From NCBI GenBank assembly GCA_945291235.1, contig CALYQY010000022.1, positions 1 to 29,088 of the forward strand: a stretch of 29,088 nucleotides of DNA, in the 5' to 3' direction. Position 1 is the stretch's first letter; each line of letters begins with the position of its first letter. Shown here one piece after another: positions 1 through 8,129 of this stretch. This DNA is from an uncultured Gilliamella sp. (GTDB lineage: Bacteria > Pseudomonadota > Gammaproteobacteria > Enterobacterales > Enterobacteriaceae). The notes beneath the pieces are model-generated. The model was not told the origin of the DNA, did not search any database, and saw only the letters and a program-made list of their open reading frames with translations. The position numbers and the translations under genes are program-made.

Positions 1-233
1 CATTAAAAACCATTGCTGAATCAGCAAAAGCACAAGGTGGTGGTAATGTATTAGTTGTTTCACATGGTATTGCGATTATGTCTATGGTAGAAGATCTGCT
101 TGATGCTCCAATTACCTCTCCATTAGGCAATGCCAGTGTTACCAAAATTCGTTATACCGATGAAGGTAAATTTATTGTCGAAAGTTTTGGCGATATGAGT
201 TATGTCGAAAAAGGAAAACAAAGCACAAAATAA
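1..233 (+). CDS. Histidine phosphatase family protein, C-terminal part (partial)
   Basis: The open frame enters from the left edge (first full codon at position 3) and stops with TAA at 231-233, giving the last 76 residues. It contains VLVVSHGIAIMSMVEDLL, the late Ser-His-Gly motif of the histidine phosphatase (phosphoglycerate-mutase-like) superfamily, where this histidine is the second active-site histidine. The first one, in the RHG motif, lies outside the window, so substrate and full length cannot be judged. Only 137 bases separate it from ogt, and a hairpin lies just after its stop. The family assignment rests mainly on the SHG motif and its surroundings. Confidence 0.75.
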   Translation, partial: LKTIAESAKAQGGGNVLVVSHGIAIMSMVEDLLDAPITSPLGNASVTKIRYTDEGKFIVESFGDMSYVEKGKQSTK

Positions 234-245
234 CGTCTTAATTTT

Positions 246-271
246 ATTTGGCTTGCTTAGGTAAGCCAAAT
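246..271 (+). terminator. Hairpin after the histidine phosphatase gene
   Basis: ATTTGGCTTGC and GTAAGCCAAAT pair around a TTAG loop (11 bp with one G-T pair), beginning 13 bases after the stop. The following AACAAAATG is not a good U-tract, so this is a weak intrinsic terminator or only an RNA 3'-end stabiliser. Confidence 0.45.
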
Positions 272-370
272 AACAAAATGTAATTGGCAATATCAACAAA
301 AAACTAGAAATTTAGTGAATAAACAAGCATAATTTAATTTCAATGTTGAGCTCCAAATTTTAAGGTTTAT

Positions 371-910
371 ATGTTTTATTCATCCGATTACGTTTCACCA
401 TTAGGGTTAATTACGCTGGCAAGCCGAAACAATCAACTTGTTGCTGTATGGATTGAAGGACAAAAATATTTTGGTGATACCGTCAATGCTCCCCTTGAAA
501 GCCAACCTAACTTACCCATCTTTAACCACACAAAAAAATGGTTTGATCACTACTTTTCAGGAAAAAATCCGGCTATCAATCAACTTGATTTAGCCCCGAT
601 TGGTACGCCTTTTCGTCATCAAGTTTGGGATATTCTTTGTAAAATTCCTTATGGTGAACTCATCACATATGGCGATATAGCTAAACAAATTGCGAAAACC
701 AATCAACTTGCAAGTATGTCAAGCCAAGCTGTCGGCGGTGCAGTTGGGCGTAATCCACTATCCATTATTATTCCTTGTCATCGAGTCATTGGCAGTAACG
801 GCAGTTTAACCGGTTATGCAGGTGGCATTGATAAAAAAATTAAACTTCTGCAACTAGAAGGCGTTGATACCCTAAAATTAACGATACCTACTAAAGGCAC
901 TGCACTTTAA
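371..910 (+). CDS. ogt: Methylated-DNA--protein-cysteine S-methyltransferase (Ogt type)
   Basis: This protein repairs O6-alkylguanine (and O4-alkylthymine) by irreversible transfer of the alkyl group to its own cysteine. The acceptor is Cys136 in the signature IIPCHRVIG, followed by a GYAGG segment typical of the C-terminal catalytic domain. GTPFRHQVWDIL (about 78-89) and IPYGELITYGDIA (92-104) mark the start of that domain. The N-terminal 75 residues are the ribonuclease-H-like domain, without the zinc-binding cysteines or AraC-type domain of Ada. At 179 residues it is slightly longer than E. coli Ogt (171). AAGG at 362-365 sits at good distance from the ATG. It stands alone, with no adaptive-response regulator visible nearby. 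Confidence 0.93.
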   Translation: MFYSSDYVSPLGLITLASRNNQLVAVWIEGQKYFGDTVNAPLESQPNLPIFNHTKKWFDHYFSGKNPAINQLDLAPIGTPFRHQVWDILCKIPYGELITYGDIAKQIAKTNQLASMSSQAVGGAVGRNPLSIIIPCHRVIGSNGSLTGYAGGIDKKIKLLQLEGVDTLKLTIPTKGTAL

Positions 911-949
911 AAAATTTAGGTTATCAAGGAAAGGCAAAAAATTCATTAA

Positions 950-1045
950 ATGGTGCGACTTATTGACGGTGCAAGATTTCGCTCTCTTTTTGAGCATACC
1001 GAGACAATGACTTATCAATATTTAGTTAAACTTGACTACAAATAG
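950..1045 (+). other. Possible 31-codon small ORF or gene remnant
   Basis: An ATG at 950 opens 31 codons (MVRLIDGARFRSLFEH...) ending at TAG 1043-1045, overlapping the last 10 bases of the convergent secreted-protein gene. A purine-rich AGGAAAGG lies about 15 bases upstream, farther than usual for a ribosome binding site. I do not recognise the peptide. It may be a tiny gene, the remnant of a deleted one, or chance. Confidence 0.15.
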
Positions 1046-1569
1046 CCTTTATCTGATAAACAAATACGCATTTTATTTTGAACTTCTAAACGATTGTAAT
1101 CTAAATAATCCAAAATTCCTTCAGGATACTTTGAGTTTGAATAACCGTAAACATCAAAATAGTGATGCAAGCAACTATTCGGCTCGATATTCTTAAGTTG
1201 TATAAGATACAAAAAAGCAATATCTCCCTTAGTTAATTCATTTAATTTCAATTTGGTTGGTAAATAAACCCACTCTGTATTTTGGATATTATTTACCAGA
1301 ATTTCCACCGTTTTTTTATCGTTTTTATTATTAACAAAAAAGAAATCAATATCAAAATCGTCAATACTACTGTTCCATGATAATTGTACACCTTTCTCAA
1401 AATAGATCGCTTCTATAATATCACGTTGCTGATTTGATGAATTTTTAGAATTACTTGGTCCAAATTCAAAGGATTTGGTGATACCAAAATCATTATATTG
1501 ATACTCTTGGGCTTGAATAACAAACGACAAATGTGCTAATAATATAAAAATTATTGATATCTTCTTCAT
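1036..1569 (-). CDS. Exported protein of unknown function
   Basis: The product is 177 residues. Residues 1-20 form a clear Sec signal peptide (MKK start, hydrophobic stretch, FVIQA then QEYQ), so the mature protein is probably periplasmic or secreted; there is no lipobox cysteine. The mature part is rich in Asn, Asp and Tyr with alternating hydrophobic segments (FEKGVQLSWNSS, DIDFFFVNN, IAFLYLIQL), which suggests a small beta-sandwich. Cys133 and Cys170 could form a disulfide. I do not recognise a family. It sits alone between ogt and ygbA with 413 bases upstream, consistent with its own promoter. It is probably lineage-restricted. Confidence 0.7.
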   Translation of the reverse strand: MKKISIIFILLAHLSFVIQAQEYQYNDFGITKSFEFGPSNSKNSSNQQRDIIEAIYFEKGVQLSWNSSIDDFDIDFFFVNNKNDKKTVEILVNNIQNTEWVYLPTKLKLNELTKGDIAFLYLIQLKNIEPNSCLHHYFDVYGYSNSKYPEGILDYLDYNRLEVQNKMRICLSDKGYL

Positions 1570-1982
1570 TATTAAATTACCTTAAAAAAGGGCTTTAGAT
1601 ATTTAAACTTTTTTAACTGCTAATGAAATGATCACCGATAACTTTGATTGTGAGCGCATTCATTTGCGTATGGATCAAAATGTTTAAATATTCATCATCC
1701 TTATGTTTTATGTCATTAAATAAAACAGATAATAGTTATTTATGACTATCTCTACTTTTAATTGTGAACACCCATTATCATAATGACGATATTTTACGAG
1801 TTATCTGAACAATATAATATAGTGTGCCATTATAACCAATTTTTACTTTTTAAAACAGACGGATATAAATTTAAACCTGTTTAATGGTAAATATGGATTT
1901 TAACGTTTTTTAATTTTTATAATAGCGCCTTCACATTTATCCTTTGTGACCTTAAATGATGTCGCAAAATTGATTGCGAAAA
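1570..1982. other. 413-base intergenic region, no gene seen
   Basis: This is very AT-rich sequence between two leftward genes, so it should hold the promoter of the exported protein and the 3' end of ygbA. No reading frame with a start and ribosome binding site stands out. The only clear structure is a perfect inverted repeat TCGCAA-6-TTGCGA at 1962-1979, just past the ygbA stop. It lacks a U-tract on the ygbA strand, so it is at best a weak terminator. Confidence 0.5.
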
Positions 1983-2312
1983 TTATTGCTTAGTCAAATT
2001 TTTATAAAGATGTTTGAGGGCCATAATAGGATGATAAATCATCATTCTTGGGCCTGAGAAACGCATCACTTGCTTTATTTTTTGTTTATAATCTTTACGA
2101 TAACAATGTTTTGGACAACGTTCACAGGTTGTTTTATCCTCACCAAATCGGCATAAGGTTAAGCGTTGCATTGCATATTTTAATAAATCATTACACTCAT
2201 CACATAGCTGATTGTTAGGAACATGATGCTGTTTGTGGCAATAAAGATAAATCATTGTGCTAACGGTGGCTTTTTCTTGTTGTATGTTAGGGCCTGTATT
2301 ATTTGCTACCAT
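1983..2312 (-). CDS. ygbA: YgbA-like protein (nitrous oxide-stimulated promoter family)
   Basis: The 109 residues match the layout I recall for E. coli YgbA: a core LCDECNDLLKYAMQRL, then CRFGEDKTTCERCPKHCYR, then QVMRFSGPRMMIYHP. Seven cysteines (25, 37, 40, 54, 63, 66, 70), several in C-x2-C or C-x2-C-x3-C spacing, suggest zinc or iron-sulfur binding; that is inference. In E. coli the gene belongs to the NO-responsive NsrR regulon and its molecular function is unsettled. A sequence at 2358-2368 (TAGATGAATAT) resembles half of an NsrR site, but the full 11-1-11 repeat is not evident. It is divergent from the shikimate dehydrogenase-like gene with 73 bases between them. Confidence 0.88.
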   Translation of the reverse strand: MVANNTGPNIQQEKATVSTMIYLYCHKQHHVPNNQLCDECNDLLKYAMQRLTLCRFGEDKTTCERCPKHCYRKDYKQKIKQVMRFSGPRMMIYHPIMALKHLYKNLTKQ

Positions 2313-2385
2313 AATTCAATACGTCTAAATCGAGAAAGTGTTAAAATTAAAAAATAGATGAATATGATCACAAGGAACAATAAAA

Positions 2386-3216
2386 ATGGCAAGAATTATC
2401 AATAAAGATACGATTGTTTGTATGTCATTGGCTGCCAGACCAAGCAATTTTGGAACTCGATTTCATAACTTTTTATATGAGAAACTCGATCTCAATTATC
2501 TTTATAAAGCTTTTACGACTAATAATTTAAAAGATGCAATATATGGCATTAAAGCGTTAGCAATTCGTGGCTGCGCCATTTCTATGCCTTATAAAGAAGC
2601 CTGCATTGAATTTCTTGATGAACTCGATGAATCCGTTAAATCTATCCATTCAGTTAACACTATTGTGAATACTGACTATCATTTGAAAGGCTATAACACA
2701 GACTATATCGCTGTTGCAAAACTGATTGCTTTACATCATATTGATAACACGACCCCATTTGTATTAAAAGGCAGTGGTGGTATGGCTAATGCCGTGATTG
2801 GCGCTTTTTTCGATGCAGGTTTTACCCATGGAATTATTGCTGCACGTAATCAAGAAAAAGGAGAAGCGTTAGCAAAACGGTACAATTATCGTTGGGTAAA
2901 AGATGAAATTGAAATTTCACCCGAACAAGCAAAATTGATAATTAATGTCACGCCTATCGGGATGCAGGGCGGAAATGAGGAAAATCATTTAGCTTTTCCA
3001 GACAGCATGATTAACCATGCAGATATTGTTTTTGATGTAGTTGCCATGCCGGTTGAAACACCTTTGATGAGTTATGCCAATCGATTAAACAAAATAAGAA
3101 TTTCAGGCGCAGATGTTGCAGTTTTACAAGCCCTTGAACAGTTTTACTTATATACGGGAGTAAGACCGAGTGAAGAACTGGTTAAGCAAGCTGCCGACTT
3201 TGCCAGACAAGCTTAA
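2386..3216 (+). CDS. Shikimate 5-dehydrogenase-like protein (SdhL/HI0607 type)
   Basis: A 276-residue member of the shikimate dehydrogenase superfamily. The substrate-domain lysine motif appears as SMPYKE (Lys70) instead of the SVTxPxK of AroE, with SVNTIVN at 89-95 and GYNTDY (Asp106) after it. The dinucleotide-binding glycine motif is KGSGGMANAV (128-137), where AroE has GAGGA. These features match the HI0607 (SdhL) branch, whose characterised member has much weaker shikimate activity than AroE, so a main role in aromatic synthesis is doubtful. AAGGAA precedes the ATG at good spacing. It is a single-gene unit ending in the hairpin at 3220-3257. Confidence 0.85.
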   Translation: MARIINKDTIVCMSLAARPSNFGTRFHNFLYEKLDLNYLYKAFTTNNLKDAIYGIKALAIRGCAISMPYKEACIEFLDELDESVKSIHSVNTIVNTDYHLKGYNTDYIAVAKLIALHHIDNTTPFVLKGSGGMANAVIGAFFDAGFTHGIIAARNQEKGEALAKRYNYRWVKDEIEISPEQAKLIINVTPIGMQGGNEENHLAFPDSMINHADIVFDVVAMPVETPLMSYANRLNKIRISGADVAVLQALEQFYLYTGVRPSEELVKQAADFARQA

Positions 3217-3219
3217 CGT

Positions 3220-3257
3220 TTAATTCATCCACCAATTTAATTGGGTGGATGAATTAA
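3220..3257. terminator. Bidirectional hairpin between convergent genes
   Basis: TTAATTCATCCACC (3220-3233) and GGTGGATGAATTAA (3244-3257) form a perfect 14-bp stem around a 10-base loop. It starts four bases after the shikimate dehydrogenase-like stop and lies 17 bases from the ycaO stop. The T- and A-rich ends of the stem allow termination in both directions. Confidence 0.8.
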
Positions 3258-3273
3258 TTAACTTTATAGCACT

Positions 3274-5040
3274 TTATTGCATAGCTTGATGCAATTTATG
3301 ATACACAGCTAATAATTTTTGATGCATGGCAAATTGTTCAACATCATCATCAACTGATTTAGCGGTCACTAAAGCGTCTTTTAGACCGTAAAATGTTTTT
3401 TCGCCAAGGGCATATTGCCACATTTTATCAACACAAGCTTGACCATACATTTTATTAAAGGCCTTTTGATAATCACGGAATTGGCTTGCATCACGTTGAA
3501 GAATAAAATTCACCAACGTTTGTAAACAACGATAATCATGATTTCTTTCAGCTGACAAAATAGATTCATTCATTTCTATCGTCCAATCAATCCATAGTTT
3601 AGCCTGTTCTAAATCCTGAGCGGCTAATGCAAGCATTGCTTTTAGCTCACCAACTCGTAATGTTAACCAAGCGTTATCTTTGCCTGTAGCGATACCAAGC
3701 AGTTCACGAATTCGTGCAAAATCATCTAATCCTTCTTCATCCAATTGTTCAATAATGGCAAGATATTGTTTAGCAGAATAGTTTTTTACTGGTAGTGATA
3801 AAATAAGATCACGAAGATGTATCGCCATGTTGTTATTGGCAATTAAAAGATCTTCAGGCGGATAAATTTCGGACATACCGACCGCCAATATACGGCAAGC
3901 ATATACCCCTAAGTGCTCATAGTCCATAATTAATACTTCGGTATTTTGTTCATGGAAAATAGCCATAAGATTATTAAATTCTTGTTCCGTTGTTCCCGAA
4001 AAATCCCAATCTACAAATTCATAATCGGCTTGTTGTTTAAATAAATCCCATGATATTAAACCACTTGAATCAATAAAATGGGTTTCTAAGTTACTTAAAT
4101 CCGCAATTTCATCATTATCAAAACTTGGTGGTGAGAAAACATCAAGATCTTTTAAACTTCTGCCTTGTAATAGTTCGGTCACCGTTCTTTCTAGTGCAAC
4201 ACCAAAATTAGGGTGAGCACCAAAAGAAGCATAACAAGTGCCATTGTGAGGATTAAACAACACCACACAAATCACAGGATATTTACCGCCGAGAGACGCA
4301 TCAAAACAATAAAGTGGAAATCCTTCATTTTCAAGTGATTCAATTGATGCTAACACACTTGGGTAGCGATCAATCACTTCTTTTGGAATCGTCGGTAAAC
4401 TGATTGCTTCAGCAATAATTTTATTTTTAACGTAGCGTTCAAAAATTTCAGATAAACCTTGCACTCTGGCTTCATTACGTGTATTACCGGCTGACATACC
4501 ATTTGAAGCATATAAATTAGCAATTAAGTTTACTGGAACATAAACAATTGTTTGATCTGTTTGAGAAACAAATGGTAAAGCACAAATACCACGTTCACGA
4601 TTACTCGACTGTAAATCGATGAGATCGGTTGCGTTTAATTCTTGTTCTGGATCATAAAATTGTAATAATTTTTCCGATAACAGGCCTTCTGGCAAAGTAT
4701 TATCCTCAGGCACTGCAAACCATTTTTCCGTTGGATAGTGAACAAAATTAGCCGTTGCTGCTTGTTTTCCCAAATAAAAATCGGAAAAGAAATAATTAGT
4801 TGATAACCGTTCAAAATATTCACCTAAAGCCGATGCAAGTGCGGCTTTTTTACTTGCGCCTTTACCATTAGCAAAGCATAAAGGACATTGGGTATTTTGT
4901 ATATGAACTGACCAAACATTAGCAACGGGATTAAGCCAAGACGCCTCTTTAACGTCTAATTGATATTTAGCTAATTGTTGATGGAAATAGTGGATTGAAT
5001 CTTCAAGGGCGGCATCTTTGCCAGTAATATAAGTTTTCAT
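3274..5040 (-). CDS. ycaO: YcaO, ribosomal protein S12 methylthiotransferase accessory factor
   Basis: The 588 residues align end to end with E. coli YcaO (586): GKDAALEDSI near the N terminus, EASWLNPVANVWSVHI, then NGKGASKKAALASALGEYFERL. YcaO-fold proteins bind ATP and magnesium through conserved acidic residues; Glu74 and Glu77 in GEYFERL and the later GLSEIFERYV belong to these. In E. coli YcaO supports RimO in beta-methylthiolation of Asp88 of ribosomal protein S12. The C-terminal 180 or so residues are helical and TPR-like, as in the E. coli protein. No precursor peptide or dehydrogenase gene is nearby, so this is the housekeeping type and not an azoline-peptide cluster. rimO is not in the window. 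Confidence 0.95.
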   Translation of the reverse strand: MKTYITGKDAALEDSIHYFHQQLAKYQLDVKEASWLNPVANVWSVHIQNTQCPLCFANGKGASKKAALASALGEYFERLSTNYFFSDFYLGKQAATANFVHYPTEKWFAVPEDNTLPEGLLSEKLLQFYDPEQELNATDLIDLQSSNRERGICALPFVSQTDQTIVYVPVNLIANLYASNGMSAGNTRNEARVQGLSEIFERYVKNKIIAEAISLPTIPKEVIDRYPSVLASIESLENEGFPLYCFDASLGGKYPVICVVLFNPHNGTCYASFGAHPNFGVALERTVTELLQGRSLKDLDVFSPPSFDNDEIADLSNLETHFIDSSGLISWDLFKQQADYEFVDWDFSGTTEQEFNNLMAIFHEQNTEVLIMDYEHLGVYACRILAVGMSEIYPPEDLLIANNNMAIHLRDLILSLPVKNYSAKQYLAIIEQLDEEGLDDFARIRELLGIATGKDNAWLTLRVGELKAMLALAAQDLEQAKLWIDWTIEMNESILSAERNHDYRCLQTLVNFILQRDASQFRDYQKAFNKMYGQACVDKMWQYALGEKTFYGLKDALVTAKSVDDDVEQFAMHQKLLAVYHKLHQAMQ

Positions 5041-5183
5041 AAATATTTAATCTTTAATTGCATTGATTTCCTCTAAAAAATGTACTCTAATATACAACGA
5101 TTATTTTAGATAATCATCCTATAGTTTAGCTTTTTATATGCTTTAATAACCTAAATTTATGTGAAACTACATTGGGGAAAGAT

Positions 5184-5471
5184 ATGAAAGATTTTAAACC
5201 TATAGATTTACTTTTCTTTAATCGTTTAATCATGCCAAGTATATTAACCATTCTGTACTGGTTATCGTTAGCTTGCGTCGTTCTGAGTTGTTTATTCAAT
5301 ATATTCCAAGGTAATTTTTTTTATGGATTGTTCTGTTTAATTAGCGGGGCTATTGTTACACGTATTGGCTTCGAATTAATCTGTGTGACTTTTAGCATCA
5401 ATAGAAATCTAGAAAAACTCGTTGCAATGCAATCTGAAAACACCAATAAACTCACTAATTCAGATAATTAA
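5184..5471 (+). CDS. Small DUF4282-type inner-membrane protein
   Basis: A protein of 95 residues with two membrane helices (about 17-42 and 45-68), a preceding LLFFNRLIMPSIL segment and a following RIGFELICVTFSINRNLEKL segment. This matches DUF4282, whose members typically read F.R.ITP...LY / R..CEL....F.IN.NL. The function of the family is unknown. The frame can be extended to a TTG at 5172, but GGGGAAAG at 5174-5181 lies at ribosome-binding distance before the ATG at 5184, so I use that start. It is divergent from ycaO, with about 140 bases between for both promoters. The C-terminal tail is Asn-rich and probably cytoplasmic. Confidence 0.8.
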   Translation: MKDFKPIDLLFFNRLIMPSILTILYWLSLACVVLSCLFNIFQGNFFYGLFCLISGAIVTRIGFELICVTFSINRNLEKLVAMQSENTNKLTNSDN

Positions 5472-5494
5472 ACATGCTCTTTTCTAAACCAACT

Positions 5495-5527
5495 AAATAT
5501 ATCCAACACTAACTGTTGGATATATTT
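5495..5527. terminator. Bidirectional terminator overlapping the end of tsaD
   Basis: AAATATATCCAACA and TGTTGGATATATTT form a perfect 14-bp stem with a CTAAC loop. It serves the DUF4282 gene from the left and tsaD from the right. Its right arm lies inside the last tsaD codons (Leu-Asn-Ile-Ser-Asn-Ser-stop), so the coding sequence is part of its own terminator. Confidence 0.8.
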
Positions 5528-6531
5528 AAAGCCCATCGAGGATTTACCTCAATAGCCAGTTCATTACCTTCTTTAGATTGCAAATGAATCATACCAGCAT
5601 AAGCTATCATCGCACCATTATCGGTACAAAACGCAACTCTAGGGTAAAAAACTTGTCCTTTTCGCTGATGCATTAATTGTGTTAATTTGTCACGCAAAGG
5701 CTTATTGGCACTCACACCACCAGCAATGACTAAACGGTTAAATCCCGTATGATCAAGTGCTCGTCGGGATTTAATGACCAAAGTATCGACTAACGCATCT
5801 TCGAAAGCACGGGCAATATCGGCTTTGGTTTGTTCATCAATCGCATTATTTTGACTATGCTGATGAATGGTATTGGCTGTGGCTGTTTTAAGACCAGAAA
5901 AACTAAAATCAAAACCTGGTCTATCTGTCATCGGTCGAGGAAAATGGAATCGAGAAGATGAGCCTTGCTCAGCTAATTTTGATAATTTCGCTCCTCCAGG
6001 ATAATCAATCCCTAGCAATTTAGCAGTTTTATCAAATGCTTCACCTGCTGCATCATCAATGGATTCGCCAAGTAGCTGATATTCCCCTACTCCAGTCACA
6101 CTGAAAAGTTGAGTGTGTCCCCCTGAAACTAATAAAGCCACAAAAGGAAACGCTGGCGGATTATCTTCAAGCATGGGAGCAAGTAAATGACCTTCCATAT
6201 GGTTGACGGCAATCGCAGGCACATTCCACGCATAAGCGAGTGATCGCCCAATCGAGGCTCCCACCATTAATGCTCCAATTAATCCGGGCCCAGCCGTATA
6301 AGCCACACCATCAATATCGCGCGAAGTTAAATTAGCTTCTTTTAAGGCCGCTTGAATCAGTGGTACGGTTTTACGAATGTGATCACGTGATGCAAGTTCC
6401 GGTACCACTCCACCATAATCAGCATGTAACTTGACTTGTGAATAAAGTTGATTGGCAAGCAATCCATGTTGATCATCATAAATCGCCACCCCTGTTTCAT
6501 CGCAAGATGTTTCAATACCCAAAATTTTCAT
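5509..6531 (-). CDS. tsaD: tRNA N6-adenosine threonylcarbamoyltransferase TsaD
   Basis: TsaD transfers the threonylcarbamoyl group from threonylcarbamoyl-AMP to A37 of ANN-decoding tRNAs, working with TsaB and TsaE in bacteria. The 340 residues begin [13 protein letters not shown], contain the metal-binding pair His111 and His115 in VNHMEGHLL, and the ASKHA phosphate loops [10 protein letters not shown] and [13 protein letters not shown]. The ATG shares its A with the yacG stop (TAATG, position 6531), implying translational coupling to yacG. In enterics tsaD is usually found near rpsU-dnaG-rpoD, so its place at the end of a coaE-zapD-yacG unit is notable. It is certainly essential-class housekeeping; it ends in the hairpin at 5495-5527. 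Confidence 0.97.
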   Translation of the reverse strand: MKILGIETSCDETGVAIYDDQHGLLANQLYSQVKLHADYGGVVPELASRDHIRKTVPLIQAALKEANLTSRDIDGVAYTAGPGLIGALMVGASIGRSLAYAWNVPAIAVNHMEGHLLAPMLEDNPPAFPFVALLVSGGHTQLFSVTGVGEYQLLGESIDDAAGEAFDKTAKLLGIDYPGGAKLSKLAEQGSSSRFHFPRPMTDRPGFDFSFSGLKTATANTIHQHSQNNAIDEQTKADIARAFEDALVDTLVIKSRRALDHTGFNRLVIAGGVSANKPLRDKLTQLMHQRKGQVFYPRVAFCTDNGAMIAYAGMIHLQSKEGNELAIEVNPRWALNISNS

Positions 6532-6749
6532 TACTGATTACCTGAAGAGTTGAATTTATCATCTTCGCTCCAATGATCTTGTTCGCTTATCTCTTTATCA
6601 GCGATACGGTGTTCTTCCGTTGCCCAGTCACCGAGATCAATAAGTTGGCAACGTTTACTACAAAAAGGTCGATAAGGACTAACGTCTGACCATTCGACTT
6701 GTTTTTGACAAGTCGGACAATTTACAAAAGTGTGTGTTTGATTACTCAT
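6531..6749 (-). CDS. yacG: DNA gyrase inhibitor YacG (zinc protein)
   Basis: A 72-residue protein with a single zinc-binding site made by Cys11, Cys14, Cys30 and Cys34 (C-x2-C-x15-C-x3-C), then [17 protein letters not shown], the YacG signature. E. coli YacG binds GyrB and inhibits gyrase DNA binding. The C-terminal tail is acidic ([14 protein letters not shown]), as in relatives. It follows zapD after 31 bases and overlaps the tsaD start by one base, so it lies within a leftward operon coaE-zapD-yacG-tsaD. Confidence 0.95.
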   Translation of the reverse strand: MSNQTHTFVNCPTCQKQVEWSDVSPYRPFCSKRCQLIDLGDWATEEHRIADKEISEQDHWSEDDKFNSSGNQ

Positions 6750-6780
6750 TTCAGTTTCTTCAAAATAGACTTTACCATAA

Positions 6781-7518
6781 CTAACAACAAGCTAGTTCAA
6801 ATTCAATCGAATCATGTGTTGTGTTTTCGCAAGTTTCAAGGGGTAAAAAACGGATACTATACCGTGACATATGCCCCGATACTTGAGGATAAACATTTTT
6901 ATCTAATGAAACACGAACACGAATTAAGTTAATTTCTCCGTTTGTTTCTTGAAAAAAATTGTTACTACAATGATATTTTTTAAACTCGCCCAGCTGTCTT
7001 ATAAGTTGCATACAAGAAGATAATGCCTCATCTAATAAAGACAACTGTTGCAGCCAATTTCTTACCTGAAGGTTTCGTGTTTCTTGAGACAGTTTCAACC
7101 ATAAATAAAAGAAAGGCAGATCAAAACTACAACACCCACCCGGAATGGTTAAACGTTGCCTTATTGACGTAATAAAACGGTCGTCTTTTAATGACTGCCC
7201 TAAACGAGCGGTTGCATTAAATTTGACTAAAAACGAATCGAATCGGAGGATTAAATCACTGATTAGATCCTTATCAACACCATCAATATTCATCCATGAA
7301 ATCAGTTTTTGTTTTTGTGATTCAATTTCTTTAATGAGTTCCCCTCTGACATCACTACGCTCTATTATCTCAAGAAGTTCAGATAAGGCATGGAAAAAGA
7401 GCAGCGCATTATTTTCATTCAAATGGCAATGCGTATTAATTTGTTTTAATAAAAATTCTAATCGTAACCAAGTACGCATTTTTTCATTTAAAGGATGTTC
7501 AAAAATAATATTATTCAT
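6781..7518 (-). CDS. zapD: Cell division protein ZapD
   Basis: ZapD crosslinks FtsZ filaments at the division ring in the cytoplasm. The 245 residues (E. coli 247) begin [21 protein letters not shown], typical of the family, and are mostly helical, with [14 protein letters not shown] and a C-terminal beta region ([25 protein letters not shown]). Its ATG is two bases after the coaE stop, and the putative ribosome binding site (GGAT) lies inside the coaE 3' end, which suggests translational coupling. The order coaE-zapD-yacG is conserved with E. coli. Confidence 0.95.
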   Translation of the reverse strand: MNNIIFEHPLNEKMRTWLRLEFLLKQINTHCHLNENNALLFFHALSELLEIIERSDVRGELIKEIESQKQKLISWMNIDGVDKDLISDLILRFDSFLVKFNATARLGQSLKDDRFITSIRQRLTIPGGCCSFDLPFFYLWLKLSQETRNLQVRNWLQQLSLLDEALSSCMQLIRQLGEFKKYHCSNNFFQETNGEINLIRVRVSLDKNVYPQVSGHMSRYSIRFLPLETCENTTHDSIEFELACC

Positions 7519-7520
7519 AC

Positions 7521-8129
7521 TTATCCATTCTTAATTTTTGAATTTTTTAAATATTGTTGATGTAATTTACAAACTTGCTGTTTTAATGAATCTAAATCAT
7601 CATTGTTAATAATAATATCATCAGCATACGACAAACGTTTGCCAGAACAAACCTGTGAAAATATCATTTTTCGGGCTAATGACTCAACAATATGATCACG
7701 ATTCATAAGACGTTCTAATTGCAATGATTCAGGTATATCTATCATTAATACGCGATCAGCAAAATGATGTAAATTATTTTCAACAAGTAATGGTACCACC
7801 CAAATGACATAATCAGCAGTTTGCTTTTCAATTTGAGCTTGGGTTTCTTGCTGTATAATCGGATGTAATAAACTGTTCAACCAAAGACGTTCATGGTCAT
7901 TATTAAAAATAATTTCTCTTAATTGACGACGATCCAATTCACCGTCAGGTAAGACAATTTCTTGACTAAAATGTTTTACAATTTGAGAAAATGCTAAGGT
8001 GCCACTTTTTACAATTTGGCGAGCAATAATATCAGCATCAATAATTGGAACCCCTAAATCAGCAAATAGATGTGCAATGGTACTTTTACCACTGGCAATT
8101 CCACCACTGAGTGCAACAACATAAGGCAT
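7521..8129 (-). CDS. coaE: Dephospho-CoA kinase
   Basis: CoaE phosphorylates the 3'-hydroxyl of dephospho-CoA, the last step of coenzyme A synthesis. The P-loop is GGIASGKST (residues 9-17), followed by DLGVPIIDADIIAR, with the catalytic aspartate region typical of CoaE, and VVPLLVENNLHHFADRVLMID. At 202 residues it matches the usual size (E. coli 206). It is the first gene of the leftward operon. Its start is only weakly marked by GGAA, and its promoter should lie in the 374-base gap shared with lexA. Confidence 0.96.
   Translation of the reverse strand: MPYVVALSGGIASGKSTIAHLFADLGVPIIDADIIARQIVKSGTLAFSQIVKHFSQEIVLPDGELDRRQLREIIFNNDHERLWLNSLLHPIIQQETQAQIEKQTADYVIWVVPLLVENNLHHFADRVLMIDIPESLQLERLMNRDHIVESLARKMIFSQVCSGKRLSYADDIIINNDDLDSLKQQVCKLHQQYLKNSKIKNG

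Noticed and set aside
3274..5040. YcaO as part of a thiazole/oxazole-modified peptide cluster
   Set aside because: Full-length similarity to the E. coli housekeeping YcaO, and no precursor peptide, dehydrogenase or export gene nearby.
5101..5140. Fur-box-like GATAATCATC between ycaO and the DUF4282 gene
   Set aside because: Only about half of the 19-bp consensus matches, which is expected by chance in AT-rich DNA.
6699..6932. 77-codon frame antisense across yacG and zapD
   Set aside because: It runs against two conserved genes and lacks start signals.
7145..7534. 129-codon frame antisense to zapD
   Set aside because: The opposite strand carries a well-recognised zapD; the antisense peptide is Ser/Ile-rich shadow sequence.
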